This document shows, piece by piece, positions 48,704-58,870 of a DNA stretch of 64,000 nucleotides; positions within the stretch are counted from its first letter, which is position 1; every line of letters starts with the position of its first letter. Both the position numbers and the translations under genes were made by a program. The notes under the pieces were generated by a model. It did no database searches. It had not been told where the DNA came from and saw nothing but the letters and a program-made list of their open reading frames with translations. This DNA is from Teichococcus rhizosphaerae (lineage in GTDB: Bacteria > Pseudomonadota > Alphaproteobacteria > Acetobacterales > Acetobacteraceae): positions 54,222 to 118,221 of the forward strand of contig NZ_PDNU01000005.1 in the NCBI RefSeq assembly GCF_002631185.1. Direction: 5' to 3'.

Positions 48704-49441
48704 ATGGCCGACACACCCAATCCCTTTTCCCTGGCGGGCCAGACCGTCCTGATCACCGGCGCGGGGGGCGGCATCGGCAGCGCCACGGCGCGGCTCTGCG
48801 CCGGCCAGGGCGCCCGCCTGGTCCTGGCCGACCTGATGGCGCCGGAGGAGATCGCCGCCCGCATCGGCCCCGCCGCCCGGGATGCCGCCTGCCACCGGCT
48901 CGACATCAGCCAGCGCCCGGCGGTGGAGGCGCTGGTGGCGGAGGCCGGCCCGGTGGACGCGCTGATCGACATGGCCGCCATCTGCCCCTTCGACGACTGG
49001 ATGGCGGAAGGCTGGGACGACAGCCTGCGGCGCGTGATGGAGGTGAACATCCACGGCCCGATCAACCTCACCCGCGCCCTGCTGCCCGGCATGGCGGCGC
49101 GCGGGCGGGGGCGGATCGTGCTCTGCGGCTCCGTCGCGGGGTGGATGGGCGGCGTGGCGTCGGGGCCGCACTACGCCTTCTCCAAGGGAGGGCTGCACGC
49201 CTTCACGCGCTGGCTGGCGCGGCGGGGAGCGCCGCAGGGGGTGCTGGTCAACGCCATCGCCCCCGGCCCGGTGGAGACGCCCATGACGGCCGGCCAGGGC
49301 TACCGCCCCGAGCAGTTCCCGCTCGGCCGCATGGCCACGGCGGAGGAGATCGCGGCCGCCGCCGTGTTCCTGGCCGGCCCCGGCGCCGGCTATGTTTCCG
49401 GCGCCGTGCTCGACGTGAACGGGGCGATGCACTACCGCTGA
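48704..49441 (+). CDS. Short-chain dehydrogenase/reductase
   Basis: A 245-residue classical SDR. It has cofactor site TGAGGGIG near residue 18, catalytic Ser (LCGSVAG), Tyr and Lys (YAFSK), and the structural Asn in VNIHGP. The usual NNAG segment after beta-4 reads IDMAAI, so its first Asn is Asp. GGAGG lies 11 bases before the ATG. It is convergent with the SDR of the BVMO block, 9 bp apart, and is not in that operon. Substrate is unknown. Confidence 0.86.
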   Translation: MADTPNPFSLAGQTVLITGAGGGIGSATARLCAGQGARLVLADLMAPEEIAARIGPAARDAACHRLDISQRPAVEALVAEAGPVDALIDMAAICPFDDWMAEGWDDSLRRVMEVNIHGPINLTRALLPGMAARGRGRIVLCGSVAGWMGGVASGPHYAFSKGGLHAFTRWLARRGAPQGVLVNAIAPGPVETPMTAGQGYRPEQFPLGRMATAEEIAAAAVFLAGPGAGYVSGAVLDVNGAMHYR

Positions 49442-49450
49442 GCGGCGCCT

Positions 49451-50236
49451 TCAGCGGGGGGCGCGCATGCCGCCATAGGTGGTCAGGTGCGCCCCCGCCA
49501 GCCAGCCGGCATCCACCGGCAGGTCGATGCCGGTGATGGCCGAGGCGTCGTCGGACAGCAGGAAGGCCACGGCGGCGCCGATCTCGGCGGGCTCCACCAT
49601 GCGGCCGAGCGCCGCCGCCTCGGCGATCAGGCGCGGGTCGCGCAGGCCCCGCTCCATGGCGGCGCGCAGCGGCGGCGTCGCCACGAAGCCGGGCGAGACG
49701 GCGTTCACCCGCACGCCTGAGCGGCCCCATTCGGCGGCGAGGCAGGCGGCCATGTGCACCACCGCCGCCTTGGCCGGCGCATAGGCGTGCAGCGGCACGG
49801 TGCGCGAGGCGGTGACGGAGCCGGTGACGACGATGCCGCCCCGCCCGCGCGGCGCCATGCGCCGCCCCGCGGCGACGCAGGAAACATAGACCCCGCGCAG
49901 GTTGACCGCGATGATCCGGTCGAACTCCGCCATCGGCAGCGTCTCGGGCGTGGCGCCGGGCTGGATCAGGCCGGCATTGGCCATCAGCGCCTCCACCGGG
50001 CCGAGACGCGCCTCGACATCCTCGAAGGCGGCCTCGGTGGCCGCCTCGTCCGTAACATCAAGGGCGATGGCCTCGGCGCCGAGGCGGGCGGCGGCCTCGC
50101 GCGCCGCATCCAGCTTCACGTCGGCCAGCACGACGCGCCAGCCGCGCGCCGCCAGCACCTCCGCCGTGGCCAGGCCGATGCCGCTGGCCGCACCCGTCAC
50201 CAGCGCGACGCGGCCGCGCCCTTCATCCCGATTCAT
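49451..50236 (-). CDS. Short-chain dehydrogenase/reductase ending the Liv operon
   Basis: A 261-residue classical SDR with TGAASGIG (near residue 14), NAGLIQ, catalytic Ser (VTGSVTA), Tyr-Lys (YAPAK) and VNAVSPGFV. An Asp after beta-2 (LADVK) points to NAD(H). It lies 44 bp after livF in the same direction. By position it would oxidise the alcohol released when the esterase opens the BVMO product, which is inference. Confidence 0.87.
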   Translation of the reverse strand: MNRDEGRGRVALVTGAASGIGLATAEVLAARGWRVVLADVKLDAAREAAARLGAEAIALDVTDEAATEAAFEDVEARLGPVEALMANAGLIQPGATPETLPMAEFDRIIAVNLRGVYVSCVAAGRRMAPRGRGGIVVTGSVTASRTVPLHAYAPAKAAVVHMAACLAAEWGRSGVRVNAVSPGFVATPPLRAAMERGLRDPRLIAEAAALGRMVEPAEIGAAVAFLLSDDASAITGIDLPVDAGWLAGAHLTTYGGMRAPR

Positions 50237-50280
50237 GCAGGCTTTCTCCCAAACGGCCAGATAACCAGACAGCCGGGCCG

Positions 50281-50993
50281 CTAGACGGCCAGGTAGCGTT
50301 GCAGGATGGCGTCGTTGCCGCGCAGCTCGTCGATGCCGGCACTGTAGACCACCTGCCCCTTGTCGATAACCGTCGCGTGGGTGGCGACGCCGAGGCAGAA
50401 ATGCATGTTCTGCTCGGCGATGAGGATGGTGACGCCCATCTCCCGCAGGGTGCGGATGAGGTCGCCGATGGCGCGCACGATGATGGGCGCCAGGCCCTCG
50501 CTCGGCTCGTCGAGCAGCAGGATGTCCGGGTTGCCCATCAGGGTGCGGGCGATGGTGAGCATCTGCTGCTCGCCGCCCGAAAGGCGCCCGGCCATGCGGT
50601 GGCGCATGCCGGCCAGCAGCGGGAACACCTCATAGACGCGCGCGGTGGTCCAGTGCCGGTCGCCACGCGGCCCGGCCTTGGCGCCGACGACGAGGTTGTC
50701 CTCCACCGTGTGCTCGGGAAAGACCTGCCGGTCCTCCGGCACATAGCCGATGCCGGCGCGCGCCACGAGATAGGGCGGCCTGCCCGAGACGGGCGCGCCC
50801 GAGAGCAGCACCTGCCCCCGGCGCGGCGGCGCGATGCCGGCGATGGCCTTGAAGGTGGTGCTCTTGCCCGCGCCGTTGCGGCCGAGCAGCGCCATGGTCT
50901 GCCCCCGCGCCACGGCGAGGTCGATGCCGAACAGGATCTGGCTGGCGCCGTAGAAGACGTCCGTTCCCCGGACTTCGAGGATGGGCGGCGCGC

Positions 50994-50997
<4 letters not shown>
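50281..50997 (-). CDS. livF: Branched-chain-type ABC transporter ATPase LivF
   Basis: A 238-residue nucleotide-binding subunit of the HAAT family. Walker A GRNGAGKST (near residue 38), LSGGEQQML signature and Walker B DILLLDEPSEGL are present. The short LivF-type C-terminus is retained. The start overlaps livG by 4 bp. Confidence 0.94.
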
Positions 50998-51766
<769 letters not shown>

Positions 51767-51767
<1 letters not shown>

Positions 51768-52786
51768 CAGCCCACCGCCTTGGTTTCGGCCGGCGCGGGC
51801 GTCTCGGCCGGACCTGGCACGGCGGCGGGCCGGCTGGCGGCGCGCCGCTCCGCCAGCCAGGCGGCCGCGTAGTCGGCCACGCCGCGCCGCAGCCCCAGCA
51901 CGATGGCCAGGATGACGATGCCCAGCACCAGCCCGTGATGGTGCGTCCAGATGGTGACGTAGTGGTTCAGCAGCTGCAGCAGGAAGGCGCCGATGACGGG
52001 GCCGAGGAAGACCTGCGTGCCGCCCAGCATGATCATGAAGATCGCCTCGCCGGAGGTGGTCCAGAAGCCGAACTCCGGAAAGGCACCGGATACGAACAGC
52101 GCCATGATGATGCCCGCGACACTCGCCATGATGCCGGCGAGGACAAAGACCCCGAGCTTCATCCGCACCACGTCCACGCCCAGGAAGTTGGCGCGCGCCG
52201 GATTGTCGCGGATCATCCGCAGCGTGTAGCCGAAGGGCGACTGCCAGACCTGCCGCATCACCAGCAGGCAGAGCACGAACACCACGGCGCAGAAGCCGTA
52301 GAGCGTACCGGCCTCGCCCAGGTCGATGCCGAGGAAGGGCGGGCGCGGGATGCCGCCGCGCAGCCCCTGGTCGCCGCCCGTCAGCTCCACCCAGGTCAGG
52401 ATGATGCTGTGGATGAACATCTGGAAGGCGAGCGTGATGAAGGAGAAGTAGATCTCCTTCAGCCGCACGCAGATGGCGCCGATGACCAGCGCCAGCAGCG
52501 CCGTACCGCCCACCGCCGCCAGCATGGCCACGGGGATGGACACGGCGCCGCCTTGCATCAGCAGGCCGAACACATAGGCGCCGGAGGCGAAATAGGCGGC
52601 GTGCCCGAAGGAGACCAGCCCGGTCAGCCCCACCAGCAGGTTCAGCGACATCGCCAGCAGGCCATAGGCGATGACGTAGATGAGGAAGTCCCGCAGCGAG
52701 GGGTGCGGGAACAGCACCGGCAGGGCCAGCAGCGCCACCAGGCACAGCAGGCCGATGCCGAGGTCGCGCGCCAGCCCCGTGCGCAT
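51767..52786 (-). CDS. livM: Branched-chain-type ABC transporter permease LivM
   Basis: A 339-residue inner-membrane protein with about ten predicted helices and the family block LNLLVGLTGLVSFGHAAYF. The C-terminus is a Pro/Ala/Glu tail after the last helix. It overlaps both neighbours by one base. It pairs with LivH as the transport channel. Confidence 0.94.
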
Positions 52787-53688
52787 CAGGCCGTCCTCGT
52801 GCCGAGCAGGCCCGAGGGGCGCAGGATCAGCACCAGCCCCATCAGCGCGAACATCAGCCCGTCGGTGAAGAGCGGGAAGCCGATGGCGCCGAAGGCGCGC
52901 GTCAGCCCGATCAGCACCGCCGCCACCAGCGCGCCGGGGATGGAGCCCATGCCGCCGATGACGGTGACGATGAAGCTCTCGATCAGCACGGACAGGCCCA
53001 TGCCCGGCGTCAGCGTGCGCACCGGCGCCGCCAGCGCGCCCGCCGTGCCGGCGAGGACGCAGCCCATGCCGAACACCGCCGCGTAGAGCAGCCGCGTGTT
53101 GATGCCGAGCGCGCCCACCATCTGCGGGTTGATCGCCAGGGCGCGGATGATCTTGCCCAGCCGCGTGCGGTTGATGCCGAGCCACAGCACCGCGCCGATG
53201 CCGAGCGCCATGGCCAGCATGAAGATGTAGTAGCCGGGGATGAAGCCGCCCATCACCTCGACCGGCGCGGCGGCGAAGCTTTCCGGCATGCCCATCAGCT
53301 TGTAGTCGGCGCCGAAGACGATCTTCACCAGGTCATCGCAGATCAGGATGGCGGCGTAGCAGACGAGCAGCTGCATCAGCAGGTCGCGCCCATAGACGCG
53401 GCTCATGAAGAAGCGCTCGAAGACGATGCCCAGCAGCCCCGCCCCCGCCGCGCCCGCCAGCAGCGCCAGGATGAAGCTGCCCGTGACCTCATAGGCCGCG
53501 AAGGCGAAATAGGCGCCCAGCATGTAGAACACGCCATGGGCGAAGTTGACCACGCCCAGCACGCCGAAGATCAGCGACAGGCCGGAAGCGACGAGGAACA
53601 GCAGCATGCCGACGATCAGCCCCGTCGACACCTGGGTGACGAAGCAGGAGGCCGTGGTGACGCAGCCGGCGAGCACATCGAGGTTCAT
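52786..53688 (-). CDS. livH: Branched-chain-type ABC transporter permease LivH
   Basis: A 300-residue permease with about eight helices. The family block GLSLIFGVLGVVNFAHG lies near residue 37, and the GGMGSIPGA loop lies near the C-terminal third. It starts 27 bp after the binding-protein gene and is clearly in the same transcript. Confidence 0.94.
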   Translation of the reverse strand: MNLDVLAGCVTTASCFVTQVSTGLIVGMLLFLVASGLSLIFGVLGVVNFAHGVFYMLGAYFAFAAYEVTGSFILALLAGAAGAGLLGIVFERFFMSRVYGRDLLMQLLVCYAAILICDDLVKIVFGADYKLMGMPESFAAAPVEVMGGFIPGYYIFMLAMALGIGAVLWLGINRTRLGKIIRALAINPQMVGALGINTRLLYAAVFGMGCVLAGTAGALAAPVRTLTPGMGLSVLIESFIVTVIGGMGSIPGALVAAVLIGLTRAFGAIGFPLFTDGLMFALMGLVLILRPSGLLGTRTA

Positions 53689-53715
53689 GGCGTGTTTCCC
53701 GTGGCGGGGCGCGGC

Positions 53716-54975
53716 TCAGGCATAGCCCTTCTGCTTCTTCCACTGCGTCTCCATCTCCAGGATCTGCGACCAGGCGATGGGGGCGAAGTCCTCCACGAAG
53801 GGCGCCTTCGGCACGGTGCGGCCCCAGGCGGTGGGGTAGCCGATCAGCGTGTGGTCGGACTCGCGCATCGTCAGCTTCTCGTCGACGGCGAGGCCGGAGG
53901 AGATCTGCATGCCCTTCAGCTCCGCCGCCAGCGCCGCGCCCTCCGTGCGGCCATTGGTGCGCTTCAGCGCCTCGCCGATGAACTGGCAGGCGACATAGTT
54001 CTGCCAGGCCCAGTTGGTGGGCTCGTGCTTCGCCAGCCCCGCGAAGCCGTCGGCGAAGGCGGTGTTGTCCGGCTTGTCCGGATAGGTGCGGTTGTAGCGG
54101 TAGGCGGTGTGCAGGCCGGGCGGGAGCTGCTTGATCGCGGTCAGCACCGGCGGGTCGCCCAGCGAGGAGGAGAACAGCGCGACGTTCGGGAACAGGCGGT
54201 AGAGGTTGCTCTGCTCCATGAAGCTCACGAGGTCGCCGCCCCACAACGCCGAATACATGGCCTGCGGCCGCACCTGCAGCGCCTTGGTGATGTTCTCGGT
54301 GTAGTCGGGCGCGAAGAGGCGCGGCCAGACCTGGTCCACCACCTCGATGGCGGGGTCGTAGAGCCTGGCGAATTCCAGGAATTCGGCGGTGTTGTCGCGG
54401 CCATAGGCGTAGTCGGGCGAGCAGGTCATCCAGCGCTTCAGCCCGCGCTGCTTGGAGATGGTGGAGGCGTAGACGCCGCCTGCCACCGCGTCGTGGATGC
54501 CCTGGCGCGCGCAGCGGAAGGCGGTCTTCACATGCAGCTTCGGGTCCGCCGTGAGCGAGGAGGTTTCCGAGTTGGTGTGGACGCACAGCACCGGCAGGTC
54601 GCGCACCACCTCATGCACCGCGAAGCCGCCGGAGGAGGCCTCGCCGTCGATGATGATCTCGCAGCCATCGTTGTTGATCAGGTCGCGCGTGACCTTGGCG
54701 GCCTCGTCCGGCCGCCCCTTGGAATCGCGCTCGACAAGCTGCAGGGTGCGGCCGCCGAAGCCGCCCGCCTCGTTCATGCGGCTGAAGGCGTATTGCACGG
54801 CCGTGCGGCTCGACGTGCCGAGGATGGCGACGCGGCCGGAAAGCACCGTCGGCATGCCGACGCGGATCACCTTGGCCTGGGCGCCGGCGATGCGCGGCGC
54901 GGCCAGGATGGCCGCCCCCGCCGCGGCGCCGCCGAGCAGCCCACGCCGCCCGATGGCATTCGCACCGTTGGACAT
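53716..54975 (-). CDS. Liv-type periplasmic substrate-binding protein
   Basis: A 419-residue Peripla_BP_6-type binding protein. The N-terminus has a twin-arginine-like signal (IGRRGLLGGAAAGAAI, cleavage near GAQA). The ligand domain begins KVIRVGMPTVLSG. ATG 54975 has a GGGGAGAG ribosome site. Relatives bind amino acids, amides, aromatic acids or other organic acids, so the family does not fix the ligand. The neighbours suggest the substrate of the BVMO pathway. Confidence 0.92.
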   Translation of the reverse strand: MSNGANAIGRRGLLGGAAAGAAILAAPRIAGAQAKVIRVGMPTVLSGRVAILGTSSRTAVQYAFSRMNEAGGFGGRTLQLVERDSKGRPDEAAKVTRDLINNDGCEIIIDGEASSGGFAVHEVVRDLPVLCVHTNSETSSLTADPKLHVKTAFRCARQGIHDAVAGGVYASTISKQRGLKRWMTCSPDYAYGRDNTAEFLEFARLYDPAIEVVDQVWPRLFAPDYTENITKALQVRPQAMYSALWGGDLVSFMEQSNLYRLFPNVALFSSSLGDPPVLTAIKQLPPGLHTAYRYNRTYPDKPDNTAFADGFAGLAKHEPTNWAWQNYVACQFIGEALKRTNGRTEGAALAAELKGMQISSGLAVDEKLTMRESDHTLIGYPTAWGRTVPKAPFVEDFAPIAWSQILEMETQWKKQKGYA

Positions 54976-55190
54976 CTTTCTCTCCCCTTGTGCCGCCGGC
55001 ACCTTCGCTGCGCCTGTCCGGCCCTCCATCTTTCCGATGGGTTTCGTTCATGTTGGGCAGCGCAAAGTCAGGCCGTCAAGGATTTTCCCGCACACAAAAG
55101 GAAGGTTCGCGAACTGGCTTCGGCGTGCCGCGGGCGCGGGCCGGCATCCGCGCGGCCAGCCCGCGACGGTGTCCGCCTCCGTCCGCCGCC

Positions 55191-56078
55191 TCACCACGCG
55201 CGGCGCAGAACCCCGGCGGCGAGATCCACCACCTCCGCGACGGGCCCGATCGCCTTGTCCATGGTGAGGATGCCGTGCATCTGGTCGCTCAGATGCAGGT
55301 GGGTGACGCGCACCCCCTCGCGCTCCAGCCGGGCGGCATAGAGCTGGCCCTCGCTGCACAGCGGGTCGTGGCCGCAGGTCAGCACCAGAGCGGGCGCGGT
55401 CCCGGCCAGGCTCGGCGCCCGGGCGGGCGAGACGCGCCAATCCGCGCGGTCCATCGGCGGCGGCAGGTAGTGGTCGATGAACCAGCGCATGGTCGCCGCC
55501 GTCAGCGGCAGGCCGTCGCGGAAGCGCTCATAGCTTTCCCCCGTCATAGCGAGATCGACGGCGGGGTAGAGCAGCATCTGGAACACGACCGACGGCACGT
55601 CGCCATCGCGCGCCATCAGCGCCAGCACGGCGGCGAGGTTGGCGCCGGCGCTGTCGCCGCCCACCGCGATGCGCGCGGGGTCGATGCCGAGCGCGGGCGC
55701 CTCCGCCGCCAGCCGGTATTCCACCGCCAGCACGCAGGCGCCGAGCCGCCGCGCCAGGCGGCGGCACAGCCCGTCATGCGTCTCCAGGCTGCCCAGCACC
55801 CAGCCGCCGCCATGCAGGTAGAGCAGGCAGGGCAGCGGCGCGCCGCCGGGTTCCGTCTCGGCGGCGCGGTAGAGGCGCACCGGCACGGGAGGCCCCTCCC
55901 CCGCCCGCGCCGTCATGTCCCGCACCCAGGGCAATGCCGGGCCTTCGGATTGCAGGGCGCGGGCGCGCGCCGCATGGGCCGCGCGCGCCGCCTCGGGCGT
56001 CTGGGTCTCGAAGGGCTGGCTGCCGGCCTCGCGCGCCTTCTGCAGCAGCGCGAGGACATCGGGGTGAAGCGCGGGCAC
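55191..56078 (-). CDS. HSL-family alpha/beta-hydrolase (esterase/lactonase)
   Basis: A 295-residue esterase. The oxyanion motif is HGGGW (89-93) and the triad is Ser143 (GGDSAG), Asp238 (CGHDPL) and His268 (DQMHG). GTG 56078 lies 12 bp after the BVMO gene. The stretch between YRLAAE and GIDPARI is only 3-4 residues, whereas HSL enzymes normally have a helix of 20 or so residues there (EHPFPAAL...). The gene thus seems to carry an in-frame deletion while keeping its triad. It probably hydrolyses the ester or lactone made by the BVMO. Confidence 0.86.
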   Translation of the reverse strand: MPALHPDVLALLQKAREAGSQPFETQTPEAARAAHAARARALQSEGPALPWVRDMTARAGEGPPVPVRLYRAAETEPGGAPLPCLLYLHGGGWVLGSLETHDGLCRRLARRLGACVLAVEYRLAAEAPALGIDPARIAVGGDSAGANLAAVLALMARDGDVPSVVFQMLLYPAVDLAMTGESYERFRDGLPLTAATMRWFIDHYLPPPMDRADWRVSPARAPSLAGTAPALVLTCGHDPLCSEGQLYAARLEREGVRVTHLHLSDQMHGILTMDKAIGPVAEVVDLAAGVLRRAW

Positions 56079-56090
56079 CGGGCGCCTGCC

Positions 56091-57740
56091 TCAGCGGCCG
56101 AGCACGAAGCCCTGATAGTCCTTGGCTGCCACCTCGGCGCAGACCCGCGCGTAATTGGCCATGCCGCCCGCATAGGGCATGAAGACGCGCGGCTTGCCCG
56201 GCACGTTGGCGCCCAGATACCAGGAGCTGTTGGCCAGCGGCAGCAGCGTGGCGTTGGCCGCCTCGTTCACGTGCTCGACCCAGCGCTCCGCCGCCTCCGC
56301 CTCGGGCTCGATGCGCTGCAGCCCGTTCTTCCGCATGTGGTCGATGCAGCCGGTGATCCACTCCACATGCTGCTCGATGGCGACGGGCATGTTGGTCAGC
56401 ACCGACGGGCTGCCCGGCCCGGTGATGGTGAACAGGTTGGGGAAGCCCGCCACCTGCAGGCCGAGATAGCTGCGCGGCCCCGCCGCCCAGGCCTCGCGCA
56501 GCGCCACGCCGTCCCGCCCGCGGATGTCCATGGCCAGCAGCGGGCCCGTCATCGCGTCGAAGCCGGTGGCGAAGACGATGATGTCGAGCGGGTGCTCGCG
56601 CTCGCTGGTGCGGATGCCGGCGGGCGTGATCTCGGCGATCGGTGTCGCCTTGATGTCCACCAGCGTGACGTTGTCGCGGTTGAAGGTCTCGAAGTAGTGG
56701 CTGTCGATCGGCGGGCGCTTGGTGGCGAAGGGATGGTCCTTCGGCGTCAGCATCTCGGCGACCTTGGGGTCCTTGACGATGCTGCGGATCTTGGCGCGGA
56801 TGAAGTCGGAGGCGGTGTCGTTGGCGGCCTTGTCGGTCAGCAGGTCGCGGAAGGCGGCGCGGAAGCGCAGGCCGCCCGTCTCCCACGCCTTCTCGTAGCG
56901 CGCGAGCCGCTCCTCCTCCGCCACGTCAAGCGCGGAATCGGGCGAGATGTCGAAGGGGTGGCCGTTGATCGTGGCGCGCGCCTTCTCGCGGATGGCGGCG
57001 TAGTTGGCCTTGATCTCGCGCAGCTCCTCCGCGCTCACCGGGCCGTTGCGGGCGGGGATGCTGTAGTTGGCGGTGCGCTGGAACACGGTGAGGTGCGCGG
57101 CCTTCTCGGCGATCACCGGCGTGGCCTGGATGCCGGTGGAGCCGGTGCCGATCAGGCCCACGCGCTTGCCGGTGAAGTCCACATCCTCCTGCGGCCAGCG
57201 GCCCGTGTGGTACCACTGCCCGCCGAAGCTCTCGAGGCCCGGGATCTTCGGGATGTTGGCGGCCGAGAGGCAGCCCACCGCGGTGATCAGGAAGCGGGCC
57301 GAGAACGCCTCCCCCCCTTCGGTGCGGACATGCCAGAGATTGGCCGCCGCGTCATATTCGGCGCTGGCGACGCGGGTGCCGAACTGGATGTCGCGCTTCA
57401 GGTCGAACTTGTCCGCCACATGGTCGAGATAGCGGCGGATCTCGCCATGCTCGGGATAGCGCTCGCTCCAGCTCCATTCCTGCTGCAGGGAATCGGAGAA
57501 GGAATAGGAGTAGTAGTAGCTTTCCGAATCACAGCGCGCGCCGGGATACCGGTTCCAGTACCAGGTGCCGCCGACGCCGCTGCCGGCCTCCAGCACCCTG
57601 GCCTTCAGCCCCAGCCTGTCGCGCAGCATGTGGAGCTGGTAGAGACCGGCGAACCCCGCGCCGATGATCAGGGCGTCGAACTCCACCGCCGGAGACATGG
57701 CTCCGTTCGCCTGACTACGCGCCGTGGACGACATGCGCAC
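56091..57740 (-). CDS. Flavin-dependent Baeyer-Villiger-type monooxygenase
   Basis: A 549-residue class B flavoprotein monooxygenase. It has the FAD site GAGFAG (27-32), GGTWYWNRYPGARCD, the type I BVMO fingerprint (FGGQWYHTGRWPQE, 172-185) and the NADPH site GTGSTG (198-203). Length matches cyclohexanone- and phenylacetone-monooxygenase-like enzymes. It converts a ketone to an ester or lactone with NADPH and O2. It is the first gene of the leftward run and divergent from a LysR gene. Ketone identity is unknown. Starts at 57740 or 57734 are both possible. Confidence 0.92.
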   Translation of the reverse strand: MRMSSTARSQANGAMSPAVEFDALIIGAGFAGLYQLHMLRDRLGLKARVLEAGSGVGGTWYWNRYPGARCDSESYYYSYSFSDSLQQEWSWSERYPEHGEIRRYLDHVADKFDLKRDIQFGTRVASAEYDAAANLWHVRTEGGEAFSARFLITAVGCLSAANIPKIPGLESFGGQWYHTGRWPQEDVDFTGKRVGLIGTGSTGIQATPVIAEKAAHLTVFQRTANYSIPARNGPVSAEELREIKANYAAIREKARATINGHPFDISPDSALDVAEEERLARYEKAWETGGLRFRAAFRDLLTDKAANDTASDFIRAKIRSIVKDPKVAEMLTPKDHPFATKRPPIDSHYFETFNRDNVTLVDIKATPIAEITPAGIRTSEREHPLDIIVFATGFDAMTGPLLAMDIRGRDGVALREAWAAGPRSYLGLQVAGFPNLFTITGPGSPSVLTNMPVAIEQHVEWITGCIDHMRKNGLQRIEPEAEAAERWVEHVNEAANATLLPLANSSWYLGANVPGKPRVFMPYAGGMANYARVCAEVAAKDYQGFVLGR

Positions 57741-57904
57741 CGCTCCCTTCCTGATGTTCTTCCCATGGGCATTCTTGGCCTTGGCCAGTGCCTGCGGGCA
57801 CCGGCCGGCGATCCGGCGAGGCTAGGGGCTTGTGCCTGCCCCCACAATTTCCAAAACTTCCAAACTCGTGTGAACGATCATCACAGGTCGCGGAGGGCCA
57901 GGGG
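57741..57904. promoter_or_regulatory. Divergent BVMO-LysR control region
   Basis: A 164-bp region with an AT-richer core at 57845-57885. That core includes the direct repeat CTTCCAAA-like and a GTGA-N7-TCAC dyad (about 57870-57884), compatible with a LysR-type site overlapping both promoters. Regulator binding is inference. Confidence 0.42.
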
Positions 57905-58798
57905 ATGGACCGGATCGGCGAGATGCTCGTCTTTGTCCGCGCCGTGGAGGATGGCGGCTTTTCCGCCGCCGGGCGCAGCCTTTCCCTCAGCCCGTCCGCC
58001 GTCAGCAAGATGATCGCGCGGCTGGAGAACCGCCTGGGCGTGGTGCTGTTCAACCGCTCGTTGCGCAGCCTGACGATGACGCCGGAAGGCGAGGCCTTCT
58101 ACCCCGCGGCCCGGCAGGCGATCGAGGCGGTGGAGGAGGCGGAGGCGGTGGCCTTCACCGGCGTCACGCCGCGCGATGTGCTGCGCATCCGCTCCATGCC
58201 GACCTTCGCCATCCACCAGCTCGCCCCGCTGGTGCCCGCCTTCCGCCGCCAGCATCCCGGGCTGCGGCTGGAATTCGTGCTCGGCAACGAGGCGGGCAAC
58301 CTGCTGGAAGGCGGCGTGGACGTGGCGCTCTACATCGGCGAGCTGCCGGATTCATCCCTGGTCGCGCGGCGCATCGTCAACATGCGCTGGGTGATCTGCG
58401 CGGCCCCCGCCTATCTCGCCGAGCACGGCATGCCGGCCACGCCTGCGGATCTCGCGCAGCATGAATGCCTCAACTTCAACAAGCGCATGCCCTGGAGCAC
58501 CTGGACCTTCCGCGACAGCGAGCACTCGCTGCGCCGCATCCGCGCCAGCGGCAGCGTCACGGCGAACCAGGGCCAGATGCTGCTGGCCCTGGCGCTTGCC
58601 GGCGTCGGCATCGCGCGGCTGGCGGAGTTCCAGGTGGCCGGGGATCTCGCCGCCGGCCGCCTCGTCCGGCTCTTTCCGGCGGAGGCGGCGAGGATGGAGG
58701 AGAGCATCTATGCCGTGCACCACAGCAAGCGGCATGTGAGCCAGCGCATCCGCGTCTTTCTCGACTTCCTGGAGGCCGCCTTCCCGCGCGCCCCCTGA
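57905..58798 (+). CDS. LysR family transcriptional regulator
   Basis: A 297-residue regulator with the N-terminal winged HTH (MLVFVRAVEDGGFSAAGRSL... PSAVSKMIARLENRLGVVLF) and a two-lobed effector-binding domain. ATG 57905 follows GGAGGG. It is divergent from the BVMO gene and is the natural candidate to control it in response to the ketone or a downstream product. Confidence 0.92.
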   Translation: MDRIGEMLVFVRAVEDGGFSAAGRSLSLSPSAVSKMIARLENRLGVVLFNRSLRSLTMTPEGEAFYPAARQAIEAVEEAEAVAFTGVTPRDVLRIRSMPTFAIHQLAPLVPAFRRQHPGLRLEFVLGNEAGNLLEGGVDVALYIGELPDSSLVARRIVNMRWVICAAPAYLAEHGMPATPADLAQHECLNFNKRMPWSTWTFRDSEHSLRRIRASGSVTANQGQMLLALALAGVGIARLAEFQVAGDLAAGRLVRLFPAEAARMEESIYAVHHSKRHVSQRIRVFLDFLEAAFPRAP

Positions 58799-58870
58799 AG
58801 GAGGGCGGGGTGCCGCTTGCGCCCGGCCTTCCGTCCGCGCAGGATCGCCTCCCCAGGCCTGGAATGTCGG

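Noticed and set aside
54990..58013. A rightward open frame of about 1000 codons opposite the esterase and BVMO genes
   Set aside because: It is antisense to genes with clear catalytic motifs and is rich in Arg, His and Gly without any domain. Long antisense frames are expected at this GC content.
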